From NCBI GenBank assembly GCA_005878515.1, contig VBLZ01000024.1, positions 1 to 6,213 on the forward strand: 6,213 nucleotides of DNA, read 5' to 3'. The first letter of the stretch is position 1; the number at the start of each line of letters is the position of its first letter. Shown here piece after piece: positions 4,457 to 6,213 of this stretch. The notes under the pieces are model-generated. The model had not been told where the DNA came from. It was given only the letters and a program-made list of their open reading frames with translations, and did not search any database. This stretch comes from Methanobacteriota archaeon (GTDB taxonomy: Archaea; Thermoplasmatota; Thermoplasmata; RBG-16-68-12). The translations under genes and the position numbers were made by a program.

Positions 4457-5266
4457 GTGGACGAGGCGCCTCGCCGCATACTCGACCGGTTGGGAATCCG
4501 CCCGAGGAAGAGCCTGGGTCAACATTTCCTGGTCGACTCCCGCGTGGCGTTGCGGCACGTCGACCACGCGAAGATCGGTCCAACGGATACCGTCCTCGAA
4601 ATCGGCCCCGGCCTTGGCGTCCTCACCCGCCTGCTAGCCGAGCGGGCGCGACACGTCGTGGCCATCGAGGCCGACCGCCGGTTGGCCGCATACCTGGGCG
4701 AGAACCTCCCCGGCGTCGAGGTGATCGAGGGCGACGCGCTCACCATCGAATGGCCTCGCTTCGATATCATGGCCTCGAACCTGCCGTACCAGATCTCGTC
4801 TCCGCTTACCTTCCGCTTGCTCGACGAGCCGTTCCGTCGCGCCGTCTTGATGTATCAATGGGAGTTCGCGCGCCGGATGATCGCGAAGCCTGCGACGCCG
4901 GACTACTCGCGGCTGAGCGTCGGCGTCTACCGGCGGTCTGCGTGCAAGATCCTGGAACGGGTGCCGCGCAACGCGTTCCACCCCCAGCCCCGCGTGGATT
5001 CCGCGCTCGTGCGGCTCGAACCCCGTCCCGCCCCGTTTCCGATCGCGGATCCGGGACGATACGATGCGGTCGTCGACGCACTCTTCGCGCACCGGAGAAA
5101 GACGGTCGAGAACGGCCTGCGCCTCGGCTGGAAGGCCGTGGCGACGTCGCGGGAGGCGCTCGAAGCCGTCCTGCCGGCCGTGCCGTTCCGAACCCGTCGG
5201 GTCGAGGAGTTGTCCCCCGAGGAAATCGGTCGCATCGCCGACGCGGTCCGCATGGCGAAAGGTTAA
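4457..5266 (+). CDS. rsmA: 16S rRNA (adenine-N6,N6)-dimethyltransferase KsgA/Dim1
   Basis: Dimethylates the two adjacent adenines in the 3'-terminal helix of 16S rRNA, using S-adenosylmethionine, late in small-subunit assembly. Seen: 269 residues, a normal length. KSLGQHFLVD (18-27) is the N-terminal substrate-binding signature. Motif I is EIGPGLGVLT (48-57), the ribose-contacting acid is E71 in AIEAD, GDAL is at 92-95, and the catalytic motif IV N108-L-P-Y111 lies in SNLPYQISSP. The late signature FHPQPRVDSALV is at 174-185, followed by a helical C-terminal domain. The QISSP form is typical of archaeal Dim1. The start is GTG 4457, 26 bases after the secreted-protein stop. There is no clear Shine-Dalgarno; the weak AT patch CCTAAAG, about 30 bases upstream and overlapping that stop, could serve as a TATA box. 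Alternatively the gene is read through from the gene before. The coiled-coil gene follows directly. Confidence 0.96.
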   Translation: MDEAPRRILDRLGIRPRKSLGQHFLVDSRVALRHVDHAKIGPTDTVLEIGPGLGVLTRLLAERARHVVAIEADRRLAAYLGENLPGVEVIEGDALTIEWPRFDIMASNLPYQISSPLTFRLLDEPFRRAVLMYQWEFARRMIAKPATPDYSRLSVGVYRRSACKILERVPRNAFHPQPRVDSALVRLEPRPAPFPIADPGRYDAVVDALFAHRRKTVENGLRLGWKAVATSREALEAVLPAVPFRTRRVEELSPEEIGRIADAVRMAKG

Positions 5267-5313
5267 TGGCACATCCGTCAATCGCTGCATTCCATCCTGC
5301 GCGGGGGGACCCG

Positions 5314-6186
5314 ATGGTCCGGAAAAAGACCCTTTCTGAACTCGATCAAGCGGAGATCAAGCTCCAGAGTCTCCTGGAAAAGCGCGACGCCTTGAACCAG
5401 GAGGCCGCGCTCCTCCGTCAGGAGCGCGATCTCGTCCACGAGACGAAGCGGGAGATCGGCGCGAAGCTCCGCGGACTCAAGGACCGCCGGGCCTCGTTCG
5501 CCGGGGAGGCCCGCAAGCACCGTGAGAAGCGGGACGAGCTCCAGGCGAAGGCGAAAGCCCTGATCGAAATGAAACGGAAGCTCCGCGGCTCCGGCCACGC
5601 CGATGTCGGTGCGGAGCTGCGTGCTTTGAAACGGCGCGTCACGGCGATGGAGATGCGACAGCAGACTGCATCCTTGACGCTGAGCGCGGAGAACGAGCTG
5701 CTCGGCGAACTCAAGGACTCGATGAAACGCCTCAAGCAGCTCGAGGTGCTCAAGGCGGATCAAGACAAGATCGCGAAGGAGATCAAGGACATCGACTCGG
5801 GCATCACGGAGTTCTTCGAGGCCGCCGAGAAGGAGCACGAGGCCGCCGTCGCGCTGAGCGAGAAGGCCCGGGCCGTGCACGAAGAGACGATCGGGATCGT
5901 CCACCAGATCGCGGCGCTCGTCCACGACGGGAACGAGAAGCACGAGGCGTTCCTCGTGGCGCGCGACAAGGCGGACGAGGTCCACGCGAAGGCCGTCGAG
6001 ATGCGCGAGAAGGTCCTGTCGATCAAAGGCGCGAAGCGGTCGGAGGCCCGGGAGGCGCGGACCCTGTTGCGCCAGCAGAACCGGGCGGTCCGGGATGCGC
6101 TCCTGGACGAGAAGAAGCTCGAGGCGTCGGCGGACGCGGCCTTGAAGGCCCTGCTCGAGAAAGGGAAAGTGGAGATCGGCCGATGA
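5314..6186 (+). CDS. Coiled-coil protein, COG1340-like
   Basis: A 290-residue protein that is almost wholly charged helix. Heptad-like spacing of Leu, Ile, Val and Ala, with abundant Lys, Glu and Arg, runs from about residue 6 to the end. Signatures include LSELDQAEIKLQSLLEKRD near the N-terminus and repeated RDE, KRDEL and LK.RR motifs. No enzyme motif, signal or membrane segment is visible. It resembles archaeal COG1340 proteins, uncharacterised coiled-coil proteins sometimes misnamed phosphoserine phosphatases. Helix breaks near 85-95 (RGSGHADVG) divide it into at least two coils. Start: ATG 5314 opens the charged helix and follows a G-rich stretch. An in-frame ATG at 5266 overlaps the KsgA stop (TAATG) and would add 16 non-helical residues; it could permit translational coupling. 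The gene ends with a 4-base ATGA overlap onto the next. Role unknown; scaffold or chromosome-associated functions are speculation. Confidence 0.87.
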   Translation: MVRKKTLSELDQAEIKLQSLLEKRDALNQEAALLRQERDLVHETKREIGAKLRGLKDRRASFAGEARKHREKRDELQAKAKALIEMKRKLRGSGHADVGAELRALKRRVTAMEMRQQTASLTLSAENELLGELKDSMKRLKQLEVLKADQDKIAKEIKDIDSGITEFFEAAEKEHEAAVALSEKARAVHEETIGIVHQIAALVHDGNEKHEAFLVARDKADEVHAKAVEMREKVLSIKGAKRSEAREARTLLRQQNRAVRDALLDEKKLEASADAALKALLEKGKVEIGR

Positions 6187-6213
6187 AGGCGGTCGTCCTC
6201 GCGGGCGGCGAAG
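6183..6213 (+). CDS. Nucleotidyltransferase (sugar-nucleotide type), N-terminus only
   Basis: ATG 6183 overlaps the stop of the coiled-coil gene (ATGA). The ten visible codons read MKAVVLAGGE. This opening matches the start of the nucleotidyltransferase domain of sugar-1-phosphate nucleotidylyltransferases (glucose-1-phosphate thymidylyltransferase, mannose-1-phosphate guanylyltransferase, GlmU-like), where LAGG begins the nucleotide-binding loop. Other GT-A-type transferases share the start, for example molybdenum cofactor guanylyltransferase, so the substrate is open. The overlap implies co-translation with the coiled-coil protein. The rest is outside the window. Confidence 0.7.
   Translation, partial: MKAVVLAGGE

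Noticed and set aside
3802..5265. A very long plus-strand open frame running from 3802 into the coiled-coil gene
   Set aside because: Its first part is an Arg/Pro/Ser-rich shadow of the secreted-protein and KsgA genes in another frame, a common artefact in GC-rich DNA. Only the part from 5266 or 5314 onward is a real gene.

Overview
This GC-rich window most likely comes from an archaeon, and a Thermoplasmatota-like euryarchaeote is my best guess. Three things point to an archaeon. The KsgA/Dim1 methyltransferase carries the archaeal-style SNLPYQISSP motif. The window opens with a radical SAM protein of the mostly archaeal COG2108 type. Several genes have a TATA-like box 25-32 bases before the start codon and no Shine-Dalgarno sequence, as expected for leaderless archaeal transcripts. 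The phylum is an inference and no marker here proves it.

Layout, left to right. (1) Bases 1-378, minus strand: the first 126 codons of a radical SAM protein, cut by the window edge. (2) Bases 464-742: an 82-residue basic protein of unknown function on the minus strand, bracketed by two near-identical palindromic repeats. The upstream copy is a perfect 9-base-arm dyad sitting on the gene's TATA box. The downstream copy contains its stop codon. This is the most unusual structure in the window. (3) Bases 866-2086, plus strand: a complete stand-alone thiolase (acetyl-CoA acetyltransferase / 3-ketoacyl-CoA thiolase). (4) Bases 2129-2914, minus strand: an SRPBCC/AHSA1-like protein, and upstream of it a small single-pass membrane protein with a cysteine-rich, zinc-ribbon-like tail. 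(5) Bases 3054-4430, plus strand: a 458-residue secreted protein built from three diverged copies of a beta-rich module, each with an Asp/Asn/Gly-rich loop and a G(V/I)DGP motif. (6) Bases 4457-6213, plus strand: KsgA/Dim1, then a 290-residue coiled-coil protein, then by ATGA overlap the first ten codons of a sugar-nucleotide-type nucleotidyltransferase.

How the genes relate. The last three genes look co-transcribed, because they are tightly spaced or overlapping on one strand. The secreted protein and the membrane zinc-ribbon protein are divergent and share about 140 bases of upstream sequence, so joint control is possible. The thiolase and the SRPBCC gene converge. The palindrome at 721-742 lies between the small basic gene and the thiolase and could influence both.

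I see no tRNA, rRNA, CRISPR array or recognisable transposase. No stretch over 300 bases lacks a gene. The largest gaps are 743-865, the thiolase leader, and 2915-3053, the divergent promoter region.
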